Source of the DNA: Coriobacteriia bacterium | Lineage (GTDB): Bacteria > Actinomycetota > Coriobacteriia > Anaerosomatales > JAAXUF01 | Assembly: GCA_013336165.1 (NCBI GenBank) | Contig: JAAXUF010000011.1 | Location: forward strand, 1 to 51,199 | DNA: 51,199 nucleotides | Direction of reading: 5' to 3' | Shown: positions 1 to 7,011 of the stretch, in pieces | Position numbering within the stretch: the first letter of the stretch is position 1 | How the letters are laid out: every line of letters begins with the position of its first letter | The notes under the pieces: generated by a model | Told to the model about the DNA's origin: nothing | The model's input: the letters and a program-made list of their open reading frames with translations, nothing else | The model's database searches: none | Made by a program: the position numbers and the translations under genes

Positions 1-1
1 A

Positions 2-436
2 GCTCTTGAGGCTGCCGAAGGCAACGGTGCAATGGCGGCGCTCGCGGCCATGGACCGGGAAGCCGACGCAAAGATGCGGGCACAGGCGCCGAGCAAGACG
101 CCGGCTCCGGCCAGAGCGCAAGCTCCGGCGGCATCGGCGGCGGCCGAGCCGCAAGCCGAAGGCGGCCGCAAGCGGCGTCGGCGCGGCGGCGGTGCGAAGG
201 CGGGCGAGGGTGTGGCCGCGGCGCCGCAGGCGCAGGCCGAGACATCCGCTCCTGCAGAGAAGGCCGAGCGGACCGATCGCAAGCGCCGGACTTCGCAGCA
301 GCCGAAAGCGCAGGTGGCGCCCGAGGCAGGGCAGCCCGCCGGCGAGGCGGATGGGGCACGACCTGCGCGCAGGCGCCGGAGGCATCGCCCGGGATCGGGC
401 GGCGGGAGCGCAGAGGGACAGGCGCCCTCGGCGTAG
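2..436 (+). CDS. C-terminal tail of an unidentified basic protein (5' end outside window)
   Basis: An open frame enters from the left edge and ends at TAG 434-436. What is visible is low-complexity: Ala/Pro/Gln-rich stretches broken by strongly basic clusters (GRKRRRRGGG and ARRRRRHRPG). Tails like this occur on RNA helicases, RNases and other nucleic-acid proteins of high-GC bacteria, but no catalytic domain lies in the window, so the family cannot be named. The first internal ATG is at base 32, but the frame is open upstream of it with Ala/Glu-rich codons, so the gene very likely begins outside. A tRNA gene follows 12 bp after the stop on the same strand. Confidence 0.6.
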   Translation, partial: ALEAAEGNGAMAALAAMDREADAKMRAQAPSKTPAPARAQAPAASAAAEPQAEGGRKRRRRGGGAKAGEGVAAAPQAQAETSAPAEKAERTDRKRRTSQQPKAQVAPEAGQPAGEADGARPARRRRRHRPGSGGGSAEGQAPSA

Positions 437-448
437 AGGCACGGATAG

Positions 449-525
449 GCCGACGTAGCTCAGCTGGCCAGAGCACCGCACTCGTAATGCGGGGGTCAGG
501 GGTTCGAATCCCCTCGTCGGCTCCA
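449..525 (+). tRNA. tRNA-Thr (anticodon CGU)
   Basis: A full cloverleaf can be drawn. The acceptor stem GCCGACG pairs with CGTCGGC (515-521). The D arm is GCTC...GAGC. The anticodon stem CCGCA/TGCGG encloses the loop CTCGTAA, giving anticodon CGT, which reads ACG (Thr). The T arm is AGGGG-TTCGAAT-CCCCT. The discriminator is T522 and CCA is encoded (523-525). A strong terminator follows at 537. Confidence 0.95.
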
Positions 526-536
526 CACGCACATCC

Positions 537-571
537 GACCTGTCAGAATGGCGTTTCTGACGGGTCTTTTT
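537..571 (+). terminator. Rho-independent terminator after tRNA-Thr
   Basis: A 12-bp stem (GACCTGTCAGAA with TTCTGACGGGTC, one G-U pair) closes a 5-nt loop and is followed by TTTTT at 567-571. It ends the tRNA transcript. It also shows that the long frame open from 548 is not coding at its start, because that stretch is terminator stem. Confidence 0.9.
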
Positions 572-736
572 GATGAGCGCGGCTTTCCGATTGTCGCGGG
601 CGGGCCCTACTTGGAAATAGATTACAGATCGCTCTTGATGCCGCATTTGCGCGGGATTAGGATGGGGTCTAGGGAATATGGTGGTCTTGCGACTCAACGA
701 ATTCGATATACGACAGCGTCGAAAGAGGAGGGCATC

Positions 737-1876
737 GTGCGCGTCAGAGAAGTCTGTGTTCGGCGCAGACGATCGCGGATCACTGCGGTACTAGTGCTGT
801 TTCTTGCCGTCTTCATGCTCGTGCCATCGCTTGCTGGGGCTGCGAGCTTCGTCTCAATTCCATCTGAAGAGGTTCACTACTGGAGCGGCGGCTACTTGTG
901 GGTTGATGGATCGGTAACCAACAATACTGCGTCCCCAATGGGTCCCATCAAGATTTCCTACACCGTGACCTACAATGGGTATGTCATGGCGACGGAGCCA
1001 GATGGCGTAGCATTCGTGTACAACGTTGCACCTGGAGATTCGGCGACATTCAAGTGGATGTTCGATATGCCCGTTATCAGAGGTTTGCCCGTTACGGTCA
1101 CGGTATCGGCTTCAGGAGTGCAACCGTCGGAGTTCACGACGGCTGTCGATCTCACCTTGGTAAGCCAGGTCGAGAAGCCTGTTGTGGATGGCATTCGAAC
1201 CTACACCTGCACATTCAGGAACGATTCCGCCTACACGGTCGAAGAGCCGATGGTGGGCGGCTTGGAGCTGGATGCCGATGACAAAGTGATCGACAGCCTC
1301 TTCGGCGATGGCTCAGACGTCCGGATTGCCCCGGGAGGTGTCTGGAGCGTTGACGTCTATGGCCTCAATCCCGGCGCATCGCCCTATAAGGTAAGCATAT
1401 ATGCGCAGGCAGTGCGTGTGACACCCACGCTGAACTCGGTCTACCGCTTCTTCAACAAGAACAACGGCAGCCACTTCTACACCGCATCTGCCGATGAGCG
1501 CGACTACGTGATCGGGCACTACGGCGTGACTTACACCTACGAAGGTGCCGCCTACACCGTCAACACGTCCAACCCAAACAACAACGCACCGCTCTACCGC
1601 TTCTATAACAAGAACAACGGCAGCCACTTCTACACCGCCTCGGCGATTGAGCGCGACTACGTGATCGGGCACTACGGCGTGACTTACAGCTACGAAGGCC
1701 CTGCTTACAATGTGTGTGCCTCTCCGGCCGCCGGTGCCACTCCGGTCTACCGCTTCTTCAACAAGAACAACGGCAGCCACTTCTACACCGCCTCGGCGAT
1801 TGAGCGCGACTACGTGATCGGGCACTACGGGGTAACCTACAGCTATGAGGGTCCGGCGTTCTGGCTGGGACAGTAG
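737..1876 (+). CDS. Secreted protein: Ig-like/FxLYD-like region plus three DUF5648 repeats
   Basis: The GTG at 737 is chosen because AAAGAGGAGG sits just upstream and a clean signal peptide follows (Arg-rich start, hydrophobic RITAVLVLFLAVFMLVPSLA, then AGA). The frame is open back to 548, but that overlaps a terminator. Product is 379 aa. Residues about 40-235 form two beta-rich segments resembling FxLYD/Ig-like extracellular domains, with no catalytic motif seen. Residues about 235-379 are three copies of a 50-residue repeat (YRF-F/Y-NKNNGSHFYTAS, then ERDYVIGHYGVTY-YEG) that I recognise as DUF5648. The last copy ends the protein with AFWLGQ. Four other genes here carry the same tail. Likely exported and surface-associated; function unknown. 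Confidence 0.85.
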   Translation: MRVREVCVRRRRSRITAVLVLFLAVFMLVPSLAGAASFVSIPSEEVHYWSGGYLWVDGSVTNNTASPMGPIKISYTVTYNGYVMATEPDGVAFVYNVAPGDSATFKWMFDMPVIRGLPVTVTVSASGVQPSEFTTAVDLTLVSQVEKPVVDGIRTYTCTFRNDSAYTVEEPMVGGLELDADDKVIDSLFGDGSDVRIAPGGVWSVDVYGLNPGASPYKVSIYAQAVRVTPTLNSVYRFFNKNNGSHFYTASADERDYVIGHYGVTYTYEGAAYTVNTSNPNNNAPLYRFYNKNNGSHFYTASAIERDYVIGHYGVTYSYEGPAYNVCASPAAGATPVYRFFNKNNGSHFYTASAIERDYVIGHYGVTYSYEGPAFWLGQ

Positions 1877-1908
1877 GAAAGACGGCCTCATCATCGCGTT
1901 CTGTCGGA

Positions 1909-1930
1909 GGGGACTTCGGTCCCCGCTTTT
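1909..1930 (+). terminator. Rho-independent terminator
   Basis: GGGGAC-TTCG-GTCCCC forms a perfect 6-bp stem with a stable TTCG tetraloop, followed by GC and then TTTT (1927-1930). It lies 33 bp after the stop of the DUF5648 gene that ends at 1876. Confidence 0.85.
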
Positions 1931-1998
1931 CTTTGCTCCAGGTGCTCCGGCGGCATGCCAGAGCCGCTTTGCTCGTCGGTTCATCGGGGGAGGGGAAC

Positions 1999-2465
1999 AT
2001 CATTCAACCAGGACGCTACAGTGCCGCGCGCTCAATCCTGACCGGTGTGTTTGCGGCGGTGCTAGTGGTTGCTGCCTTGACGGGCGCTGCCTAGGCCGCA
2101 TCCCGTTCTGGCAAGGTCGCGACGGTCGGCAATCCCGACAAGGTCGTGATCGTCTTCTCCGGTCCCGCCGCGGACGGCGCTCAGGTGGCGCAGGTGATAG
2201 CGGTGATGGATGGTTCCGGTGGCTCGGTCCAGTTCGTGAATCCCGAGACCAGCGCGACCGTCGCGGGAACCAGCTATGGCTCGCTGCAGGATGCGTACCC
2301 CTTTGCCGGGGCAAAAGGGTACGCCAAGCAGGTTGCGGGTGAGGATGCGGGGTGGATCGACGTTCCCGTGAGCGCCTGGGGGAGCATGGTGACCGAGAAG
2401 GGGGCCTGCCGATAACGGTCCCGGTCACCATGGACGTGTTCGACGGCAGCAGGCCGACCTTGCGA
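1999..2465 (+). pseudogene. Decayed secreted-protein gene (lost start, amber stop, frameshift)
   Basis: A strong SD-like GGGGGAGGGG (1986-1995) is followed by ATC/ATT instead of a start codon. The frame then reads a typical signal peptide (SILTGVFAAVLVVAALTGAA), hits TAG at 2092-2094 exactly at the expected cleavage region, and resumes as AASRSGKVATVGNPDKVVIVFSG and on to VTEKGACR, TAA 2413. After the G-run at 2400-2404 the -1 frame continues with plausible protein (GGLPITVPVTMDVFDGSRPTL) up to about 2465, where the oppositely oriented phosphoesterase gene ends. That is at least three lesions plus probable 3' truncation. A shorter frame from GTG 2146 (89 aa) has no SD or signal peptide and is probably not a gene. 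The family is not recognised; the product was small and exported. Confidence 0.55.
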
Positions 2466-5012
2466 TCAGGGCGCCAGCCAGAATGCCGGACCCTCGTACC
2501 TGTAGACGTTGGGCCAGTTGGCAATGACGGCGTCTCTCTCGGTGTCTGAAGCGGTGTAGAAGTGAGAGCCGTTGGTCACGTTGTAGAAACGATAGACCGG
2601 AGTCGAGTCTGTCACGTTGGTCGCACACACGTTGTATGCGGGTCCATCGTAGGAGTAGATGTCGGGCCACGTGGCTATCACGGTATCTCGCTCGGAGGCC
2701 GAGACGGTGTAGAAGTGAGAACCGTTCTTCTTGTTGTAGAAACGGTAGAGCGGGGCGCTGTTGTCGGGATTGGAGGTGTTGATGGTGTACGCGGCGCCTT
2801 CAAACTTATACACGCTGTAGGTCGCTATCACGGTATCGCGCTCATCGGCAGATGCCGTGTAGAAGTGAGAGCCGTTCTGTAGGTTGTAGAAGCGGTAGAC
2901 AGGTGCAGGAACTGCCGGTGGAGCCGCAATCGTGATCGTTACAGTTGCCACATTGGAGTCATCGATTCTGTCGTTCACCTTGTAGGTGAAGGTGTCCACG
3001 CCCACATACCGGGCAGTCGGTGTGTAGGTGAACGAGCCGTCAGTCGCAAGTGAGAGCGAACCGTGCGCAGTGGTAGTGACGACGTGAGCGGCCAGCAGGT
3101 CTGCATCCGGATCCGTGTCGTTGGCACGCACACCGGAAGCCGCTGAAGCCGTAAGCACCATGTCCCGGCCAACGGTGTAGGTGTCACTTACTGCGACAGG
3201 AGCGTGATTGACGTGACTGGTCGCGACATTCGAGTACTCAGAGTCGCCTGCGCTGTTGTAGGCCCTCACGCGGAAGTACGCCACAGGGGGAGTAGCCGCA
3301 TAGACCAAAGTGAGCATTGGGCGATACGCCGATTCCGTCGCCTCTGACGCCCACAGCCAAGACTCGTCATCCACTACAGGGACGGTGTTTTCGATGTCGG
3401 CCCGGTCGCGCAAGCCGATCCACTTATACGGGCCGGTAGAGGAGAGATACGCCAGACCGGCGAAGTTGAAGTCAAACCGGGTCGGAGTGTCTGCTGTGGG
3501 CAGGTTAATGGCGTCGGTGAGCTTGGCCGTCCCAAGCCCGTCATAGTTGTAGGGGCTCAGGGCGGTCGCGTCGTACTGGTTCGACGCGCAGGCGAAAAAG
3601 TCGTCGTCGCCTGTTGCAGCGCCTTCGCGCGTGAGCGTTAGATATGCCGATTGGAGGGCTTCGCCCACAGGAAGAGCGCCGCAATCGAAGGCGAGATAGC
3701 CGCGGCTGCAGTAATAGGTCCCCGCGAAAAGGCGAGACCCAACCTCGATGTCGCCGGTCGCATACCTCGTGCCCTGTGTGGCGCCTTGGACCCTCGCCCA
3801 GTCCGCACCCGAAGTGGAGACTTGCCCGTCGGTCGCAGCCGCTGTGAAGCTGAGGGTGGTGTTTGAGCTAAGTCCGCTATTCGTGAAGGTGACGGTGTCG
3901 GCACCAACGGTGGCGACCTGCGTCCACGTGACACCATCAGCCGATCGTTCGATCTTGAACCCGTCCTCGTTGTCGGCCGTATCAATCCAAGAGAGGGTGG
4001 CCTGCGATGTGGAGATGATCGATGCAAGTAGATCGCTCGGTGCGGTAGGAGCGGTGGTCGGGGGGGAGGGAAGTTGATAGCTGTCGATCAGCGTGCCATC
4101 GATGCTGTAGAAATCGAAAGTCAGTGTCGCATCGGTGACGGTCACCTTCTGCGCACCCCAGTTTTCGCTATAGCGAACTGTGCTTCCGGAAACGGGAGTG
4201 ACGAAGACGTAGGGGTTGCTGCCGCCGAGACCATTGACGAAGTACACGATGTCATCGCGCATGATTCGCTCGTAGACGTGGGCATGCCCTGATATGACAG
4301 CGTCAGCGCCCCACTCGGCAAACGGCCACTGCATGTAGTCGGTCGAGCCATGGTCCTCATCAGACGAATAAGGTGGGTGGTGGTCGCAGACGATATTCCA
4401 CGTCGAAGTTGAGCGGGCAAGCCGGGCTTTGAGCCACTGCGCTTGCTTCGAAGTGCTGCTGCAGCCATCAGGGTCATCAGGGTTTGAGTCAAGGATGAAG
4501 AAGTGGATGGGTCCCTGTACGAAGTCGTAGTAGCGCTCGTTGCCCGAGGTATTGGTGAAATCAGTGCCGGGCAGAGTGAAGTACTCCAGATACGTCTCAG
4601 GTCCGGCGGGTGTGGGGTCGGAGTAGTCATGGTTGCCCATTGCGGGAAAGAAAGCGTTGATCGATGCAAGTCCCACCGGACAGCGTGTGCCCGTGGTTGT
4701 GATGTCTTTGAGCCAGGCGCCATAGTATGCGCCGACCGACTCGTCGTACTGACCGGTTCCGGTGCCGCCTGCGGGCGCATTGTAGTTGTCGCCGGCGCTG
4801 ATGATGTACGCGGGGTTCCATGACGCCACAAGGTTCGCGACTTGGGCTTCAGACCAGTTGTTCATGCCTTCGTCGCTGATGATGGCGAATGTCGTTTGCG
4901 TTGTGTCCATCGGCTCTGCGCTGCCCGCAATGACCTGGGCATTACCGAGTGAGCCAGACAGGACGATCAACGAGATCGTTGCGACGACAAGGAAAGCGAT
5001 CCTGCGTCGCAT
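2466..5012 (-). CDS. Secreted metallophosphoesterase with FN3, DNRLRE-like, cadherin-like and DUF5648 domains
   Basis: 848 aa. The start ATG (5012) is preceded on the minus strand by AAAGGAG 8 nt away. There is a signal peptide at 1-25 (RRRIAFLVVATISLIVLSGSLGNA). Residues 40-315 are a calcineurin-like phosphoesterase of the purple-acid-phosphatase/alkaline-phosphatase D type. Metal motifs visible are D47-E-G49, GDNY (74-77), GNHD (126-129), HH (211-212) and GHAH (242-245). An FN3 domain starts near 323 but is interrupted at about 387-575 by a beta-rich DNRLRE-like segment and resumes with YFRVRAYNSAGDSEYSN (about 579-595). A cadherin-like (Big_9-type) domain spans 603-695, and three DUF5648 repeats span 703-848. 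Likely an extracellular phosphomonoester/diester hydrolase held at the surface; the substrate is unknown. The tail is nearly identical in DNA to the start of the divergent gene at 5271. Confidence 0.88.
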   Translation of the reverse strand: MRRRIAFLVVATISLIVLSGSLGNAQVIAGSAEPMDTTQTTFAIISDEGMNNWSEAQVANLVASWNPAYIISAGDNYNAPAGGTGTGQYDESVGAYYGAWLKDITTTGTRCPVGLASINAFFPAMGNHDYSDPTPAGPETYLEYFTLPGTDFTNTSGNERYYDFVQGPIHFFILDSNPDDPDGCSSTSKQAQWLKARLARSTSTWNIVCDHHPPYSSDEDHGSTDYMQWPFAEWGADAVISGHAHVYERIMRDDIVYFVNGLGGSNPYVFVTPVSGSTVRYSENWGAQKVTVTDATLTFDFYSIDGTLIDSYQLPSPPTTAPTAPSDLLASIISTSQATLSWIDTADNEDGFKIERSADGVTWTQVATVGADTVTFTNSGLSSNTTLSFTAAATDGQVSTSGADWARVQGATQGTRYATGDIEVGSRLFAGTYYCSRGYLAFDCGALPVGEALQSAYLTLTREGAATGDDDFFACASNQYDATALSPYNYDGLGTAKLTDAINLPTADTPTRFDFNFAGLAYLSSTGPYKWIGLRDRADIENTVPVVDDESWLWASEATESAYRPMLTLVYAATPPVAYFRVRAYNSAGDSEYSNVATSHVNHAPVAVSDTYTVGRDMVLTASAASGVRANDTDPDADLLAAHVVTTTAHGSLSLATDGSFTYTPTARYVGVDTFTYKVNDRIDDSNVATVTITIAAPPAVPAPVYRFYNLQNGSHFYTASADERDTVIATYSVYKFEGAAYTINTSNPDNSAPLYRFYNKKNGSHFYTVSASERDTVIATWPDIYSYDGPAYNVCATNVTDSTPVYRFYNVTNGSHFYTASDTERDAVIANWPNVYRYEGPAFWLAP
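2473..2907 (-). repeat. Left arm of a 435-bp inverted repeat (DUF5648 coding)
   Basis: Read on the minus strand, this matches 5393-5827 with about five or six mismatches by hand alignment and no indels. It encodes all three DUF5648 repeats of the phosphoesterase. The match ends abruptly on both sides (before GCGCC at the gene end and after the TGCACC side), so the identity is limited to the repeat module. Confidence 0.9.
3288..3854 (-). other. DNRLRE-like domain inserted inside an FN3 domain
   Basis: This stretch encodes residues about 387-575 of the phosphoesterase. Upstream the FN3 fold stops at SGLSSNTT; downstream it resumes at AYFRVRAYNSAG, which would directly follow in an ordinary FN3 domain. 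The insert reads like the DNRLRE/CBM96-type beta domains of extracellular proteins (YLAFDCGALPVG, LQSAYLTLTREG, and a final RPMLTLVYA strand). The domain name is a judgement from pattern only. Confidence 0.55.
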
Positions 5013-5270
5013 CTCTGGCTCCTTTCGGGTCTCCGCTCAGTATCGACCGGCTCGTCGGCCGGAACGTTATTGTACCTGCTCGGCCGTGGCGGTGCCCATC
5101 GCACCCCAGATGGCGCGCACCAATTCGCTCGGGGTTCTTCCTATTCACCCCGAACCTCACGTACTATGAGGCATGAACACTAGCTTGGCTTGCGGGTCCG
5201 CTTCGGCTGGCCCCCTTGCAGGTCGGTCCAAGGGGGATCGGGATCTGCAGGCGTAGGAAGGGGAGTTGCA
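5013..5270. promoter_or_regulatory. Divergent intergenic region between phosphoesterase and repeat-protein genes
   Basis: 258 bp between two start codons pointing away from each other, so both promoters should lie here. Candidates seen are a TACAAT -10-like hexamer for the minus gene (complement of 5069-5074) and TACTAT (5162-5167) for the plus gene inside a small dyad CCTCA...TGAGG (5155-5171). No convincing -35 boxes were found. This segment lies inside the invertible interval bounded by the 435-bp repeats. Confidence 0.35.
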
Positions 5271-6857
5271 GTGAGGGAACAATGTGAACCGAGGACACCG
5301 GCGATGCGTTTTGTCGCGATGGCGGTCTTGGCCGTAGCGGTGCTCGGGATTGCGATGGTTGCGTTTCCGGCATCGGCATCGGCAGCGACCCGTGCACCTG
5401 TCTACCGCTTCTACAACCTACAGAACGGCTCTCACTTCTACACGGCATCTGCCGATGAGCGCGATACCGTGATAGCGACCTACAGCGTGTATAAGTTTGA
5501 AGGCGCCGCGTACACCATCAACACCTCCAATCCCGACAACAGCGCCCCGCTCTACCGTTTCTACAACAAGAAGAACGGTTCTCACTTCTACACCGTCTCG
5601 GCCTCCGAGCGCGATACCGTGATAGCCACGTGGCCCGACATCTACTCCTACGATGGACCTGCATACAACGTGTGTGCGACCAACGTGACAGGCTCGACTC
5701 CGGTCTATCGTTTCTACAACGTGACCAACGGCTCCCACTTCTACACGGCTTCAGACACCGAGAGAGACGCCGTCATTGCCAACTGGCCCAACGTCTACAG
5801 GTACGAGGGTCCGGCATTCTGGCTGGCCAACAACACGGTGCCGGTTGCAGCGAATGACGCCTACAATGTCGGCCATGACACGGTGCTCACCGTTTCGGCA
5901 GGCTCTGGGGTACTCGTAAACGACACCGATGCGGATGGAGACACGCTTTCCGCCTACGTTGTCACCACGGCGGCACACGGCACACTCTCGCTTGCGGCTG
6001 CCGGTTCGTTCACCTACACGCCCACTACCGGGTATGTGGGCGCCGACACCTTCACCTACAAGGCGAACGATGGGACGGCTGACTCGAACGTGGTCACCGT
6101 GACGATCACCGTGAGCGGTGTCAATCAGGCTCCGGTGGCTGTCAACGACGCCTACACCGTTGGTCAGGGCACGACACTTACCGTTCCGGCAGTTTCCGGA
6201 GTACTTGCCAACGATACTGACGCAGACGGTAACATCCTGACCGCCGCGGTCGTCTCGGGCCTGACGGATGGGGACGGAACACTCACGCTTGCAGCCGACG
6301 GCTCGTTTACCTATCGGGCACCGGACAACAATTGGGGCCACATCACCTTCACCTATAAGGTGAACGACGGCCTAGCTGAGTCCAATGTGGCGACAGTGAC
6401 GCTTACTGTGACTATCGCACAAGAGACCGTTACGTTTGATGCCAATGGTGGTTCCGGCGCCCCCAGCCCCATCGTGGTCGACTACCATTCCAAGATCGGG
6501 ACTCCGAGTCCCGATCCGACGCGCACAGGCTACACGTTCTCCGGCTGGTACACGGCCGCTACTGGCGGTGTCCAGTTCGACTTCACCAATACCTCGATTG
6601 TCGCGAACATCACTCTGTACGCACATTGGACCGTGAACAGCTACACCATCACGTTCGAAAGCAACGGCGGTTCGGCGGTGGGCGCCATCACCCTAGACTA
6701 TGGCAGTGCGGTCGCTTCTCCGACACCTGATCCGACTAGGGAAGAATATACATTCGCCGGGTGGTACAGCGACGCGGGGCTCACCACGCCGTACACGTTC
6801 TCGACGATGCCCGCCGCGAGCATCACGTTGTACGCCAAGTGGGACATGGATATCTAG
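5271..6857 (+). CDS. Secreted repeat protein: DUF5648 x3, cadherin-like x2, InlB-type B repeats x2
   Basis: GTG 5271 is chosen for the AGGAAGGGGAG just upstream; an internal ATG at 5304 is an alternative. 528 aa. The signal peptide covers about 1-39 (hydrophobic AMAVLAVAVLGIAMVAFPASASA). Three DUF5648 repeats follow at 43-186, so here the module is N-terminal. Next are two cadherin-like/Big_9 domains (about 188-385; VNDTDADGDTL, GSFTYTP-TGYVGADTFTYKAND). The C-terminus has two Listeria-Bacteroides/InlB B repeats (about 388-528; VTFDANGGSG..., GYTFSGWYT, ITLYAHW). No catalytic site or LPXTG-type sorting signal is seen. Likely a surface binding or adhesion protein. Its DUF5648 DNA forms an inverted repeat with the divergent phosphoesterase gene. 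Confidence 0.87.
   Translation: MREQCEPRTPAMRFVAMAVLAVAVLGIAMVAFPASASAATRAPVYRFYNLQNGSHFYTASADERDTVIATYSVYKFEGAAYTINTSNPDNSAPLYRFYNKKNGSHFYTVSASERDTVIATWPDIYSYDGPAYNVCATNVTGSTPVYRFYNVTNGSHFYTASDTERDAVIANWPNVYRYEGPAFWLANNTVPVAANDAYNVGHDTVLTVSAGSGVLVNDTDADGDTLSAYVVTTAAHGTLSLAAAGSFTYTPTTGYVGADTFTYKANDGTADSNVVTVTITVSGVNQAPVAVNDAYTVGQGTTLTVPAVSGVLANDTDADGNILTAAVVSGLTDGDGTLTLAADGSFTYRAPDNNWGHITFTYKVNDGLAESNVATVTLTVTIAQETVTFDANGGSGAPSPIVVDYHSKIGTPSPDPTRTGYTFSGWYTAATGGVQFDFTNTSIVANITLYAHWTVNSYTITFESNGGSAVGAITLDYGSAVASPTPDPTREEYTFAGWYSDAGLTTPYTFSTMPAASITLYAKWDMDI
5393..5827 (+). repeat. Right arm of a 435-bp inverted repeat (DUF5648 coding)
   Basis: Inverted copy of 2473-2907, same length, about 98-99% identical by eye. 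It encodes the three DUF5648 repeats of the 5271 gene, with a single residue difference (Gly for Asp between repeats 2 and 3). The 2,485 bp between the arms hold the phosphoesterase catalytic part, both promoters and the signal peptide of the 5271 gene. Confidence 0.9.
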
Positions 6858-6888
6858 GGTCCTGGCGCTTATGTGCTCTCGCAACGAT

Positions 6889-6918
6889 AGAGAGAGGTCC
6901 TCTTGGGGACCTCTCTCT
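6889..6918 (+). terminator. Terminator-like hairpin after the InlB-repeat protein gene
   Basis: AGAGAGAGGTCC (6889-6900) pairs perfectly with GGACCTCTCTCT (6907-6918) around TCTTGG: a 12-bp stem 31 bp after the stop. The downstream T-tract is poor (GATTGTCTG), so termination strength is uncertain. Confidence 0.6.
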
Positions 6919-7011
6919 GATTGTCTGTGAGAGAAGCGTGCGCATGACGCATAGCAGTGGATTGCTTCATGTGCAGGCACCTGCACTACCGATGGTTCGC
7001 AAGGGGGTATC

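Noticed and set aside
449-525. tRNA-Thr as the attachment site of an integrated island covering 0.6-30 kb
   Set aside because: No integrase gene and no second copy of the tRNA 3' end was spotted downstream; the accessory content is suggestive only.
548-736. Upstream extension of the first DUF5648 gene (start at 548)
   Set aside because: The first codons overlap a strong terminator stem, and GTG 737 has a good SD and a proper signal peptide.
1439-1870. Regularly spaced repeats as a CRISPR array
   Set aside because: The repeats are about 150 bp, in frame, and encode a known protein repeat; no spacers or cas genes.
2092-2094. In-frame TAG read as pyrrolysine or programmed readthrough
   Set aside because: It falls at a signal peptide cleavage region, the same gene lacks a start codon and has a frameshift; decay explains all three.
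2473-5827. The inverted repeats as ends of an insertion sequence
   Set aside because: No transposase or target duplication; the arms are coding DUF5648 domains.
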